Below, in pieces: positions 1 through 5,550 of a DNA stretch of 5,550 bases. Position 1 is the first letter of the stretch; every line of letters begins with the position of its first letter. The position numbers and the translations under genes are program-made. The stretch is from Caulobacteraceae bacterium (lineage in GTDB: Bacteria; Pseudomonadota; Alphaproteobacteria; Caulobacterales; Caulobacteraceae), in contig CANMXH010000149.1 in the NCBI GenBank assembly GCA_947501315.1, forward strand, positions 1 through 5,550, in the 5' to 3' direction. Below the pieces are notes generated by a model. That model was given only the letters and a program-made list of their open reading frames with translations, ran no database searches and was not told where the DNA came from.

Positions 1-3
1 CCG

Positions 4-1299
4 ATGAGCGATCACGAATCCACCTACGTCCCCAAGACCGGCATCGAGAAATGGCTCGACACCCGTCTGCCCATCGTCCGCTTCGGCGCTGACTATCTGG
101 CGCTGCCGACGCCGCGGAACCTGAACTACTGGTACACCTTCGGTGCCATTCTGATGGTCTGTCTGGTGATCCAGATCGCGACCGGCGTGATCCTCGCCAT
201 GCACTATGTGCCGAACACCGAAATGGCTTTCGCCTCGGTCGAGCGGATCATGCGCGACGTCAACGGCGGCGACATCATCCGCTACACCCACGCCAACGGG
301 GCCTCGATGTTCTTCATCGCGGTCTACATCCACATGCTGCGCGGCCTGTACTACGGCTCCTACAAGGCCCCGCGCGAGATGATCTGGATCATCGGCTGCC
401 TGATCTTCTTCCTGCTGATCGCCACCGCCTTCCTCGGTTACGTCCTGCCCTGGGGCCAGATGTCCTACTGGGGGGCCGAGGTGATCACCAATCTGGTCGG
501 GGCCATTCCGGTCATCGGCGAGCCGATCCTGATCTGGCTGCGTGGCGGCCCGGCGATCGACAACGCCACCCTGAACCGCTTCTTCTCACTGCACTATCTG
601 CTGCCGTTCGTGATCGCCGGCTGTGTGGTGCTGCACCTCTGGGCCCTGCACACCGCAGGTCAGAACAACCCGGTCGGCATCCTGATCCCGAAGGAACGCC
701 AGAAGAAGGACACCCTGCCGTTCCACCCCTACTACACGGTCAAGGACGGCTTCGTGCTGATCGTGTTCTTCATGCTGTTCTCGGTGTTCGTCTTCTTCAT
801 GCCGAACGCCCTGGGGCATGCCGACAACTCCATCCCGGCCAACCCGCTGGTGACCCCGGCGCACATCGTGCCCGAGTGGTACATGCTGCCGTTCTACGCG
901 ATCCTGCGCGCCATCCCGGACAAGTTCGGCGGAGTGCTGGCCATGTTCGGTGCCATCGGCGTGCTGTTCATCCTGCCCTGGCTGGATACGTCCAAGGTGC
1001 GCTCGATGCGCTATCGCCCGACGATGCGGACCTTCTTCATCATCTTCGTGATCGTTGGAATGATCCTCGGCTGGTGCGGTGCGCAACTGCCCGACGCGCC
1101 GGTGATCGGGAGCTTCAAGACCTTCATCCTGATCGACGGGGACCTGAACAGCTACCTGTGGCTGACCCGGTTCGCGACGCTCTACTATTTCGCCTTCTTC
1201 CTGATCATCATGCCCCTCGTGGGCCTGCGCGAGACGCCGCTGCCGATCCCGGCGACGATCTCGGAGCCGGTCCTCGGCGGTGACGCTGAGAAGGGCTGA
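4..1299 (+). CDS. petB: Cytochrome b subunit of the bc1 complex (complex III)
   Basis: Central membrane subunit of ubiquinol:cytochrome c oxidoreductase. It oxidises ubiquinol at the Qo site and reduces quinone at the Qi site through two b hemes. The 431-residue product has eight hydrophobic helices, at roughly 44-66, 98-117, 126-147, 194-215, 249-268, 308-327, 341-359 and 387-408. The four heme-ligand histidines are H96 and H110 in helix B and H197 and H211 in helix D; each pair is 14 residues apart, as in the family (H96/H197 for bL, H110/H211 for bH). Qo-site motifs are GYVLPWGQMS (145-154) and PEWY (290-293). Qi-side residues H216 and D248 (in FHPYYTVKD) are also present. Length is normal for a bacterial cytochrome b, with a short polar C-terminal tail. 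Only three bases precede the ATG, so the ribosome site and the expected upstream Rieske gene cannot be seen. The start is supported by the N-terminus (MSDHESTYVPKTGIEKWLD), which resembles other alphaproteobacterial proteins from memory. fbcB is an equivalent symbol. Confidence 0.97.
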   Translation: MSDHESTYVPKTGIEKWLDTRLPIVRFGADYLALPTPRNLNYWYTFGAILMVCLVIQIATGVILAMHYVPNTEMAFASVERIMRDVNGGDIIRYTHANGASMFFIAVYIHMLRGLYYGSYKAPREMIWIIGCLIFFLLIATAFLGYVLPWGQMSYWGAEVITNLVGAIPVIGEPILIWLRGGPAIDNATLNRFFSLHYLLPFVIAGCVVLHLWALHTAGQNNPVGILIPKERQKKDTLPFHPYYTVKDGFVLIVFFMLFSVFVFFMPNALGHADNSIPANPLVTPAHIVPEWYMLPFYAILRAIPDKFGGVLAMFGAIGVLFILPWLDTSKVRSMRYRPTMRTFFIIFVIVGMILGWCGAQLPDAPVIGSFKTFILIDGDLNSYLWLTRFATLYYFAFFLIIMPLVGLRETPLPIPATISEPVLGGDAEKG

Positions 1300-1307
1300 G
1301 CGGGACC

Positions 1308-2183
1308 ATGATCCTCCAGACGAATATCCGCGACATGAAGAAGACCCTGGTCCTGATCGCTGCCGCCGTCGGCCTGACCCTGGCGGCCCAGCCCGCGCTT
1401 GCGGCGGGGGGTGAATCCAAGCCCCTGCGCAGCGGTGGTTTCAGCTTTGAAGGGCCGTTCGGCAGCTTCGACCGCAACCAGCTGCAGCGCGGCTACAAGG
1501 TGTACCGTGAGGTCTGCGCCTCCTGCCACAGCATGGAGCTGATGCATTTCCGCACCCTGGCCGAGCCGGGCGGTCCGTTCTATGACTCCCACCAGGCCAG
1601 CCCGGCCGAGAACCGCTGGGTCAAGGCGCTCGCCAGACAGGTGCAGATCGCGGACATCGACACCGAGACCGGCGAGCCTGTGATGCGCGACGGCACCGCC
1701 GCCGATCGCTTCCCCAGCCCCTATCCGAATGCCACTGCCGCGGCCGCGGCGAACGGCGGGGCGTCACCGCCTGACCTGTCGGTCATGGCAAAGGCCCGCT
1801 CCGGCGGTGCCGACTACATCTATTCCCTGCTGACCGGCTATGCGGCCGTGCCGCAGGGCCTGCAGATCCGGCCGGGCCAGTATTACAACGCCTATATGGC
1901 CGGTGACCTGACGCCGTTCATGCCCGAGGGTGCCCATGTGCCGCCGGGCGGCTTCATCGCCATGCCGAACCCGCTGAACGAGGGCCAGGTGACCTATGAC
2001 GACGGCACCGTCGCCTCGGTCGACCAGATGGCCAAGGATGTCTCCGCCTATATCGCCTGGTCTTCCGACCCGCGGCAGATCCAGCGCAAACAGGCCGGCG
2101 TCGGCGTGCTGATCTTCCTCTTCATCTTCGCCGGCATCACCTACATGAGCTATCGCCGGATCTGGAACGGTGTGGCCCACTAG
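1308..2183 (+). CDS. petC: Cytochrome c1 of the bc1 complex
   Basis: Membrane-anchored c-type heme subunit of complex III. It accepts electrons from the Rieske protein and passes them to a soluble or membrane cytochrome c on the periplasmic side. In the 291-residue reading, a Sec signal peptide ends near residue 32 (PALA/A). The heme-binding CASCH is at 70-74, the family motif PPDLS at 154-158, and the likely sixth heme ligand is M219 in FIAMPNPL. A single C-terminal helix (about 264-281) is followed by a basic tail (SYRRIWNG). C70 and C73 are the only cysteines, so the extra disulfide known in Rhodobacter c1 cannot form. The gene starts 8 nt after the cytochrome b stop, consistent with one operon and translational coupling. 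The start is uncertain: ATG 1308 has a purine-rich GAGAAGGG 12 nt upstream, while ATG 1335 (MKKTLVLIAA) gives a more typical signal peptide but has no visible ribosome site. fbcC is an equivalent symbol. Confidence 0.96.
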   Translation: MILQTNIRDMKKTLVLIAAAVGLTLAAQPALAAGGESKPLRSGGFSFEGPFGSFDRNQLQRGYKVYREVCASCHSMELMHFRTLAEPGGPFYDSHQASPAENRWVKALARQVQIADIDTETGEPVMRDGTAADRFPSPYPNATAAAAANGGASPPDLSVMAKARSGGADYIYSLLTGYAAVPQGLQIRPGQYYNAYMAGDLTPFMPEGAHVPPGGFIAMPNPLNEGQVTYDDGTVASVDQMAKDVSAYIAWSSDPRQIQRKQAGVGVLIFLFIFAGITYMSYRRIWNGVAH

Positions 2184-2209
2184 GGCCTCCCCGCAGGGAC
2201 ATCGAACTG

Positions 2210-2240
2210 ACCCGTCGGCGCACCGCGTCGGCGGGTTTTT
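2210..2240 (+). terminator. Rho-independent terminator after cytochrome c1
   Basis: A GC-rich hairpin pairs 2211-2220 with 2226-2235. It has 10 pairs, including two G-U wobbles at 2215/2231 and 2218/2228, and a 5-nt CACCG loop. It is followed at once by five Ts (2236-2240). It begins 27 nt after the cytochrome c1 stop and should end the bc1 transcript. The two arms also contain the same 8-mer (CGTCGGCG at 2213-2220 and 2226-2233), so the stem exists only through G-U pairing. The complementary transcript would have A-C mismatches and no T tract, so the terminator should work in one direction only. Confidence 0.85.
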
Positions 2241-2268
2241 CGTGTACGGCTGCCGCATCGACACCTGA

Positions 2269-2289
2269 CGGACGGTGCCCTAACGTCCG
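2269..2289. repeat. 6-bp inverted repeat in the leader of the first peptidase gene
   Basis: CGGACG (2269-2274) and CGTCCG (2284-2289) are perfect inverted copies separated by 9 nt. The right arm overlaps an 8-bp palindrome, GTCCGGAC (2285-2292). The repeat lies between the bc1 terminator and the ribosome site of the peptidase gene, where its promoter must be if the terminator is efficient. The best promoter-like pair I could find is TCGACA (2258-2263) and TAACGT (2281-2286) with 17-nt spacing, and it is weak. An operator or 5'-leader hairpin is possible, but chance in GC-rich DNA is a real alternative. Confidence 0.3.
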
Positions 2290-2306
2290 GACTTCTGATT
2301 TCGGCT

Positions 2307-2311
2307 GAGGG
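2307..2311 (+). promoter_or_regulatory. Shine-Dalgarno site of the lipoprotein M28 peptidase
   Basis: GAGGG lies 10 nt before ATG 2322. No in-frame ATG, GTG or TTG is seen between the bc1 terminator and this ATG, and the ATG opens directly into a lipoprotein signal peptide. Together these fix the start. Confidence 0.6.
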
Positions 2312-2321
2312 TTTTCCGTTC

Positions 2322-3998
2322 ATGCGTCTGTTCCCGACCGCCGCCGTGCTTGCCGCCGGCGCCCTGATTTCCGGCTGCGCCGCGATGGGCCCGGGGGGGG
2401 ATACCGCCCCTGTCGCGCGCGCCGCGACCTTTGATGCCGCGCGCCTGTCCGAACATGCCCGGGTGCTGTCGGATGATAGCTTCCAGGGCCGGGGCATCGC
2501 CACCCCGGCGGAGGACATGACCGTCCGCTATCTGAGCGAACAATATGCCGCTGCGGGCTTCCAGCCGGGCGGGGCCAACGGGTCCTGGACCCAGGACGTG
2601 GTGCTCAACCGCTTCAGTGTCTCCAATTTCCGTGGCCTGCAGCTGCGCGCCGGCGGCGAGACGATCCCGCTGACCCAGGGCCAGCAGATCACCATCTCGA
2701 CCCGCCTGCCGGGCCATCATGTGATGCTGAGCGACACGCCGCTGGTCTTCGTCGGCTACGGCATCGATGCGCCGGAGCGGAACTGGGACGACTTCAAGGA
2801 CGTCGATGTGCGCGGCAAGATCATCGTCGTGCTGGTCAATGACCCCGATTTCGAACAGCCCGAGCTGAACACCTTCAACGGCCGGGCCATGACCTATTAC
2901 GGCCGCTGGACCTACAAATATGAGGAGGCGGCCCGGCAGGGGGCGGCGGGCGTGATCGTCGTGCACGAGACAGCACCGGCCTCCTATGGCTGGGCCACGG
3001 TGCAGAACAGCTGGTCGCAGCCGCAGTTCGACATCGTCCGCGCTAATGCGGCTGCCGAGCGCGTGGCCATGGAGGCCTGGATGCAGCGCGACGTCGCGGT
3101 GGATCTGTTCCGGCGCTCGGGTCTTGATTTCGAGGCCCTGAAGGTCGCGGCGCGCAGCCGGGATTTCCGGCCCGTCGCCCTGACCGGCGCCGGCTTCAGC
3201 GGCATGTTCGACGTCGCGACCAGCCAGGTCACGACCCGCAACGTCCTGGCCCGCCTGCCGGGGACGACCCATCCGGACGAGACCATCCTCTATACCGCCC
3301 ACTGGGACCACATCGGCATCGGCGCGCCGGATGCCAATGGTGACGCCATCTTCAACGGGGCGGTCGACAATGCGACCGGCACGGCCGGCCTGCTGGAACT
3401 GGCCCGCGCCTGGGCCGCCGGCCCGCGGCCGCAGCGGTCGATCGTGATGATCAGCTTCACGGCGGAAGAGAGCGGCCTGCTGGGCTCGGAATTCTATGCC
3501 GCCAATCCGGTCTATCCGCTGGCCACGACGGTGGCGGGCTTCAACATCGACGCCATGAACGTCTATGGCCGGGTGGCCGACGTCGACATCATCGGCTCGG
3601 GCCAGTCGAATCTCGACGCCCGCGTCACCGCCGAGGCGATGAGTCAGGGCCGCACCGCCCGGCCGGACGGCAACCCCGCCTCGGGCAGCTATTTCCGCTC
3701 GGACCATTTCCCGCTCGCCAAGCGCGGCGTGCCGATGGCCTATGTCGACGGTGGCGGTGCCTTCCGCGACGAGCCGATCGCCGCGCGCAATGCGGCGCGC
3801 GATGAATACACGGCCCGGCGCTATCACCAGGCGGATGACGAATGGTCGACCGACTGGGATCTGCGCGGTCAGGTCGAGGATCTTGAGCTGATCTTCAACA
3901 TCGGCCGCGACCTGGCCAACAGCCGTGACTGGCCGGAATGGATGCCGGGTTCGGAGTTCGGTCCGGCCCGGGCCCCGAGCGCCGGCCAGCGGCGGTAG
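2322..3998 (+). CDS. M28-family zinc metallopeptidase, lipoprotein, with PA domain
   Basis: Predicted two-zinc exopeptidase (aminopeptidase-type M28 fold) that would trim peptides in the cell envelope; the substrate cannot be read from sequence. The 558-residue product starts with a lipoprotein signal ending in the lipobox ISGC, with acylated C19 followed by Ala rather than Asp, which favours transport to the outer membrane. A conserved N-terminal segment (36-100) is followed by a protease-associated (PA) insert at about 135-260, with GYGIDAPERNWDD and VRGKIIVV, and then the catalytic domain from about 300. Expected zinc ligands are all present: H327 (in AHWDH), D349 (in GAVDNATG), E383 (in TAEESG), D410 (in FNIDAMN) and H462 (in FRSDHFP). 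Catalytic D329 and general base E382 are also present. It is preceded by a terminator, so it is probably transcribed separately from the bc1 genes. A divergent paralog follows 128 nt downstream. An 8-G tract lies at codons 24-27, just after the lipobox. The family call is firm; the aminopeptidase role is inference. Confidence 0.93.
   Translation: MRLFPTAAVLAAGALISGCAAMGPGGDTAPVARAATFDAARLSEHARVLSDDSFQGRGIATPAEDMTVRYLSEQYAAAGFQPGGANGSWTQDVVLNRFSVSNFRGLQLRAGGETIPLTQGQQITISTRLPGHHVMLSDTPLVFVGYGIDAPERNWDDFKDVDVRGKIIVVLVNDPDFEQPELNTFNGRAMTYYGRWTYKYEEAARQGAAGVIVVHETAPASYGWATVQNSWSQPQFDIVRANAAAERVAMEAWMQRDVAVDLFRRSGLDFEALKVAARSRDFRPVALTGAGFSGMFDVATSQVTTRNVLARLPGTTHPDETILYTAHWDHIGIGAPDANGDAIFNGAVDNATGTAGLLELARAWAAGPRPQRSIVMISFTAEESGLLGSEFYAANPVYPLATTVAGFNIDAMNVYGRVADVDIIGSGQSNLDARVTAEAMSQGRTARPDGNPASGSYFRSDHFPLAKRGVPMAYVDGGGAFRDEPIAARNAARDEYTARRYHQADDEWSTDWDLRGQVEDLELIFNIGRDLANSRDWPEWMPGSEFGPARAPSAGQRR
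2393..2400 (+). repeat. Eight-G homopolymer just after the lipobox codons
   Basis: Eight consecutive Gs span the end of the Pro24 codon, the Gly25 and Gly26 codons and the first base of Asp27 in the lipoprotein peptidase gene. Loss or gain of one G would shift the frame right after the signal peptide. The frame as given is open through to the stop at 3998, which supports a count of eight in this sequence. Confidence 0.9.
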
Positions 3999-4011
3999 GG
4001 CGCGGCCGTCT

Positions 4012-4039
4012 TCTCCCTCCCCACTTCGGGGGAGGGAGA
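4012..4039. repeat. Intergenic palindrome with 11-bp perfect stem
   Basis: 4012-4022 (TCTCCCTCCCC) pairs perfectly with 4029-4039 (GGGGAGGGAGA) around a 6-nt ACTTCG loop. It begins 13 nt after the stop of the first peptidase gene. No T run follows on either strand, so it is not a standard intrinsic terminator. Its form resembles C-rich/G-rich palindromes that I recall as dispersed between genes in Caulobacter and Brevundimonas genomes, so it may be one copy of a REP-like family. It could also protect the mRNA 3' end or weaken read-through into the next gene. The structure is certain; the function is not. Confidence 0.7.
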
Positions 4040-4071
4040 CGTGTGCCACATGACCAAAACTTAATGGGCAC

Positions 4072-4099
4072 GGTGCGGGCGGCCCCTTAAGGTGCGGGC
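4072..4099. repeat. 9-bp direct repeat upstream of the second peptidase gene
   Basis: GGTGCGGGC occurs at 4072-4080 and again at 4091-4099, 19 bp start to start, or roughly two helical turns. The second copy ends 27 nt before ATG 4127. A CCTTAAGG palindrome (4085-4092) lies between and overlaps the second copy, and GGCCC (4081-4085) can pair with GGGCC (4096-4100). Same-face spacing would suit a regulator site, but I recognise no known operator and no convincing -35/-10 pair. Chance is possible. Confidence 0.35.
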
Positions 4100-4114
4100 C
4101 ATCAATCCGGGGTT

Positions 4115-4118
4115 GGAG
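4115..4118 (+). promoter_or_regulatory. Shine-Dalgarno site that fixes the second peptidase start
   Basis: GGAG is 8 nt before ATG 4127. An in-frame TAA at 4088-4090 with no start codon in between rules out a longer protein. The spacing favours Met1 over the in-frame Met5 and Met6 (4139, 4142). Confidence 0.75.
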
Positions 4119-4126
4119 CCTTCCGT

Positions 4127-5550
4127 ATGTTTCGCAAGATGATGGGCGGCGTCGCCGTCGCTGCCGTGCTGCTGGCTGCGGGCATGGCCTCGGCCCAGGA
4201 CTTTTCCGCCGCGCAGCTGAGTGAGGGCATCCGCACCATCAGCGCCGACGAATACCAGGGCCGCTATCCGGGCACCGAGGGCGAGCAGATGACCCTGGCC
4301 TGGCTGCAGGCCCAGTATGAGGCCATGGGGCTGGAGCCGGGTGGACCGGACGGCCAGTGGCTGCAGCCGGTCGCGCTGAAACGCTATACGCCGGTTGCGG
4401 GTGCGACGGCCGGCTGGACAGGCCCGGACGGCGTCGTCCACGCCCTGACGCCCGGAACCGACATCGTCCTGCGGGCCGCGACCAATGACGGCCGGGCCAG
4501 CATCCGCAACGCCGGCCTGGTCTTCGTCGGCCATGGTATCCATGCGCCCGAGCGTCAGTGGGACGACTATGGCTCCGCCGATGTGCGCGGCAAGATCGTG
4601 ATTGTCGTGCCGGGCGAGCCGGAGGATGCGCGCTTCAACGGGGCCTATCAGACCGCCTATGCCTCGGCTGCGGCCAAGGCCGACGAGGCCTTCCGGCGCG
4701 GCGCGATCGGCGTCCTGACCCTGGTGCCCGGCGACGCCGCCTCGCCCATGTGGCAGGGCTCGGTGCGCGGCGGCAGCCGGACCCGCACCCTGACGCCGGG
4801 GGCCGCCGATCTGGAGGTTTCGGGCGGCATCAACCATGACATCGCCGCCGCCTGGGCCGCCGCGGCCGGGCTGGATATCGCCCGGCTGCCGAACGTAGGT
4901 GACGGCACGTTCAAGGCGGTCGAGCTGCGGGGTGTGACCCTGTCGGTCGAGGCGTCCGAGACCATCGACACCCTGGTCACCAACAATCTGCTGGCCCGGA
5001 TTCCGGGGACCGAGCGTCCGAACGAAACCATCGTCTATTCGGCCCACTGGGACCATGTCGGCGGCGCGGCCCAGCATCCGGGCGTGGCGGGCGACAACAT
5101 CTGGAACGGCGCCTGGGACAATGCCTCGGGCACCGTCGGCGTGGTCGAGATGGCGCGTCAGCTGAGCGCCGCCCCGCGGCCGAAACGCTCGATCGTCTTC
5201 GCCCATATGGCGGCCGAGGAGATGGGTCTGCTGGGAGCCTATGGCTATACAGCCAACCCGGTCTGGCCGCTGGAGACCACGGTCGCCGACATCAATATCG
5301 ACATGCTGCCCCTGTCGGCCCCGACCCGCGACCTGCCGATCTTCGGCAAGGGCCAGAATGATCTGGAGGACCGGCTGCAGGTTCTGGCCGCCGCCGAGGG
5401 CCGGGTGGTCACCGATGACCGCGAGCCGGAGCAGAACTACTACTACCGGTCCGACCATTTCCCCTTCGCCCGCGCCGGGGTGCCGGCCATCATGCCCTGG
5501 CACGGGGTCGATCTGGACGAGGGCGGCACCGCCGTCGGCCTGCCCGCCTA
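4127..5550 (+). CDS. M28-family zinc metallopeptidase, secreted, partial at 3' end
   Basis: Second two-zinc M28 peptidase, expected to cleave peptides in the periplasm or outside the cell; substrate unknown. The frame is open for 474 codons and leaves the window in an unfinished codon beginning TA, so the stop is not seen. By comparison with its neighbour, roughly 65-80 residues are missing. A Sec signal peptide (MFRKMMGG, hydrophobic core, cleavage after A21-S22-A23) carries no lipobox cysteine, unlike the upstream paralog. A PA-type insert spans about 120-260, with GHGIHAPERQWDD and VRGKIVIV. Zinc ligands are H307 (in AHWDH), D331 (in GAWDNASG), E365 (in AAEEMG), D392 (in INIDML) and H444 (in RSDHFPF); D309 and E364 are the catalytic pair. 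Homology to the upstream gene is evident along the whole length, for example LSEGIRTISADEYQGR against LSEHARVLSDDSFQGR, pointing to an old tandem duplication. The 128-nt gap allows either co-transcription or its own promoter. Confidence 0.9.
   Translation, partial: MFRKMMGGVAVAAVLLAAGMASAQDFSAAQLSEGIRTISADEYQGRYPGTEGEQMTLAWLQAQYEAMGLEPGGPDGQWLQPVALKRYTPVAGATAGWTGPDGVVHALTPGTDIVLRAATNDGRASIRNAGLVFVGHGIHAPERQWDDYGSADVRGKIVIVVPGEPEDARFNGAYQTAYASAAAKADEAFRRGAIGVLTLVPGDAASPMWQGSVRGGSRTRTLTPGAADLEVSGGINHDIAAAWAAAAGLDIARLPNVGDGTFKAVELRGVTLSVEASETIDTLVTNNLLARIPGTERPNETIVYSAHWDHVGGAAQHPGVAGDNIWNGAWDNASGTVGVVEMARQLSAAPRPKRSIVFAHMAAEEMGLLGAYGYTANPVWPLETTVADINIDMLPLSAPTRDLPIFGKGQNDLEDRLQVLAAAEGRVVTDDREPEQNYYYRSDHFPFARAGVPAIMPWHGVDLDEGGTAVGLPA

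Noticed and set aside
586..1086. Antisense open frame inside cytochrome b, along with other frames at 876-1283, 1185-1592 and 1764-2264
   Set aside because: All overlap well-supported bc1 genes in other frames and show low-complexity, biased composition without motifs.
1737..1750. 14-bp perfect palindrome GCCGCGGCCGCGGC in cytochrome c1
   Set aside because: It encodes an alanine-rich stretch just before the ANGGASPPDLS motif and is explained by GCC/GCG codon use; no sign of a regulatory or insertion site.
4012..4040. Calling the intergenic palindrome a Rho-independent terminator
   Set aside because: No T run follows the stem on either strand, so it is listed as a palindromic repeat.
2280..4049. 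A 589-codon open frame on the - strand opposite the first M28 peptidase
   Set aside because: It covers a gene with complete catalytic motifs, and its translation is an Arg/His/Asp/Gly-rich mixture with no recognisable domain. Long antisense frames are expected opposite genes with strong G/C third-position bias.
4050..4078. Possible promoter starting at ATGACC (4050-4055) before the second peptidase
   Set aside because: No acceptable -10 element at 16-18 nt spacing; the downstream bases are GC-rich.
4061..5503. A 480-codon open frame on the - strand opposite the second M28 peptidase
   Set aside because: Same kind of shadow. Its partial likeness to the antisense frame at 2280-4049 simply mirrors the homology of the two sense genes.
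1..5550. A mobile element, CRISPR array, toxin-antitoxin or defence system
   Set aside because: No terminal repeats, transposase, integrase, spaced repeats or relevant domains were seen; base and codon use look uniform across the four genes.

Overview
The window reads as an ordinary chromosomal stretch of a GC-rich alphaproteobacterium. The cytochrome b and c1 sequences, the strong G/C preference at third codon positions, and a C-rich/G-rich intergenic palindrome all suggest Caulobacterales (Brevundimonas/Caulobacter/Phenylobacterium type). That placement is inferred from recognition, not from a search. All four genes lie on the + strand.

Positions 1-2183 hold the last two genes of a ubiquinol:cytochrome c oxidoreductase (bc1, complex III) operon: cytochrome b, then cytochrome c1 after an 8-nt gap. 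The Rieske gene normally precedes them and would lie just outside the left edge. All heme ligands and quinol-site motifs I looked for are intact, so this looks like a working complex III that takes electrons from ubiquinol and passes them to a c-type cytochrome while moving protons. The unit is closed by a strong intrinsic terminator at 2210-2240.

Positions 2241-3998 hold a separate unit: a short upstream region with a 6-bp inverted repeat, then a complete M28-family zinc metallopeptidase made as a lipoprotein. Positions 3999-4126 are intergenic, with an 11-bp perfect-stem palindrome and a 9-bp direct repeat. From 4127 a second, divergent M28 peptidase starts and runs off the right edge. It has a cleavable Sec signal peptide instead of a lipobox. 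The two peptidases are clear tandem paralogs with complete two-zinc active sites, and probably divide peptide degradation between a membrane-anchored and a soluble periplasmic form.

I see no phage, insertion sequence, CRISPR, tRNA or rRNA, and nothing that amounts to a new system. The points most worth a second look are the differently localised peptidase pair, the 8-G tract just after the lipobox, and the intergenic palindrome.
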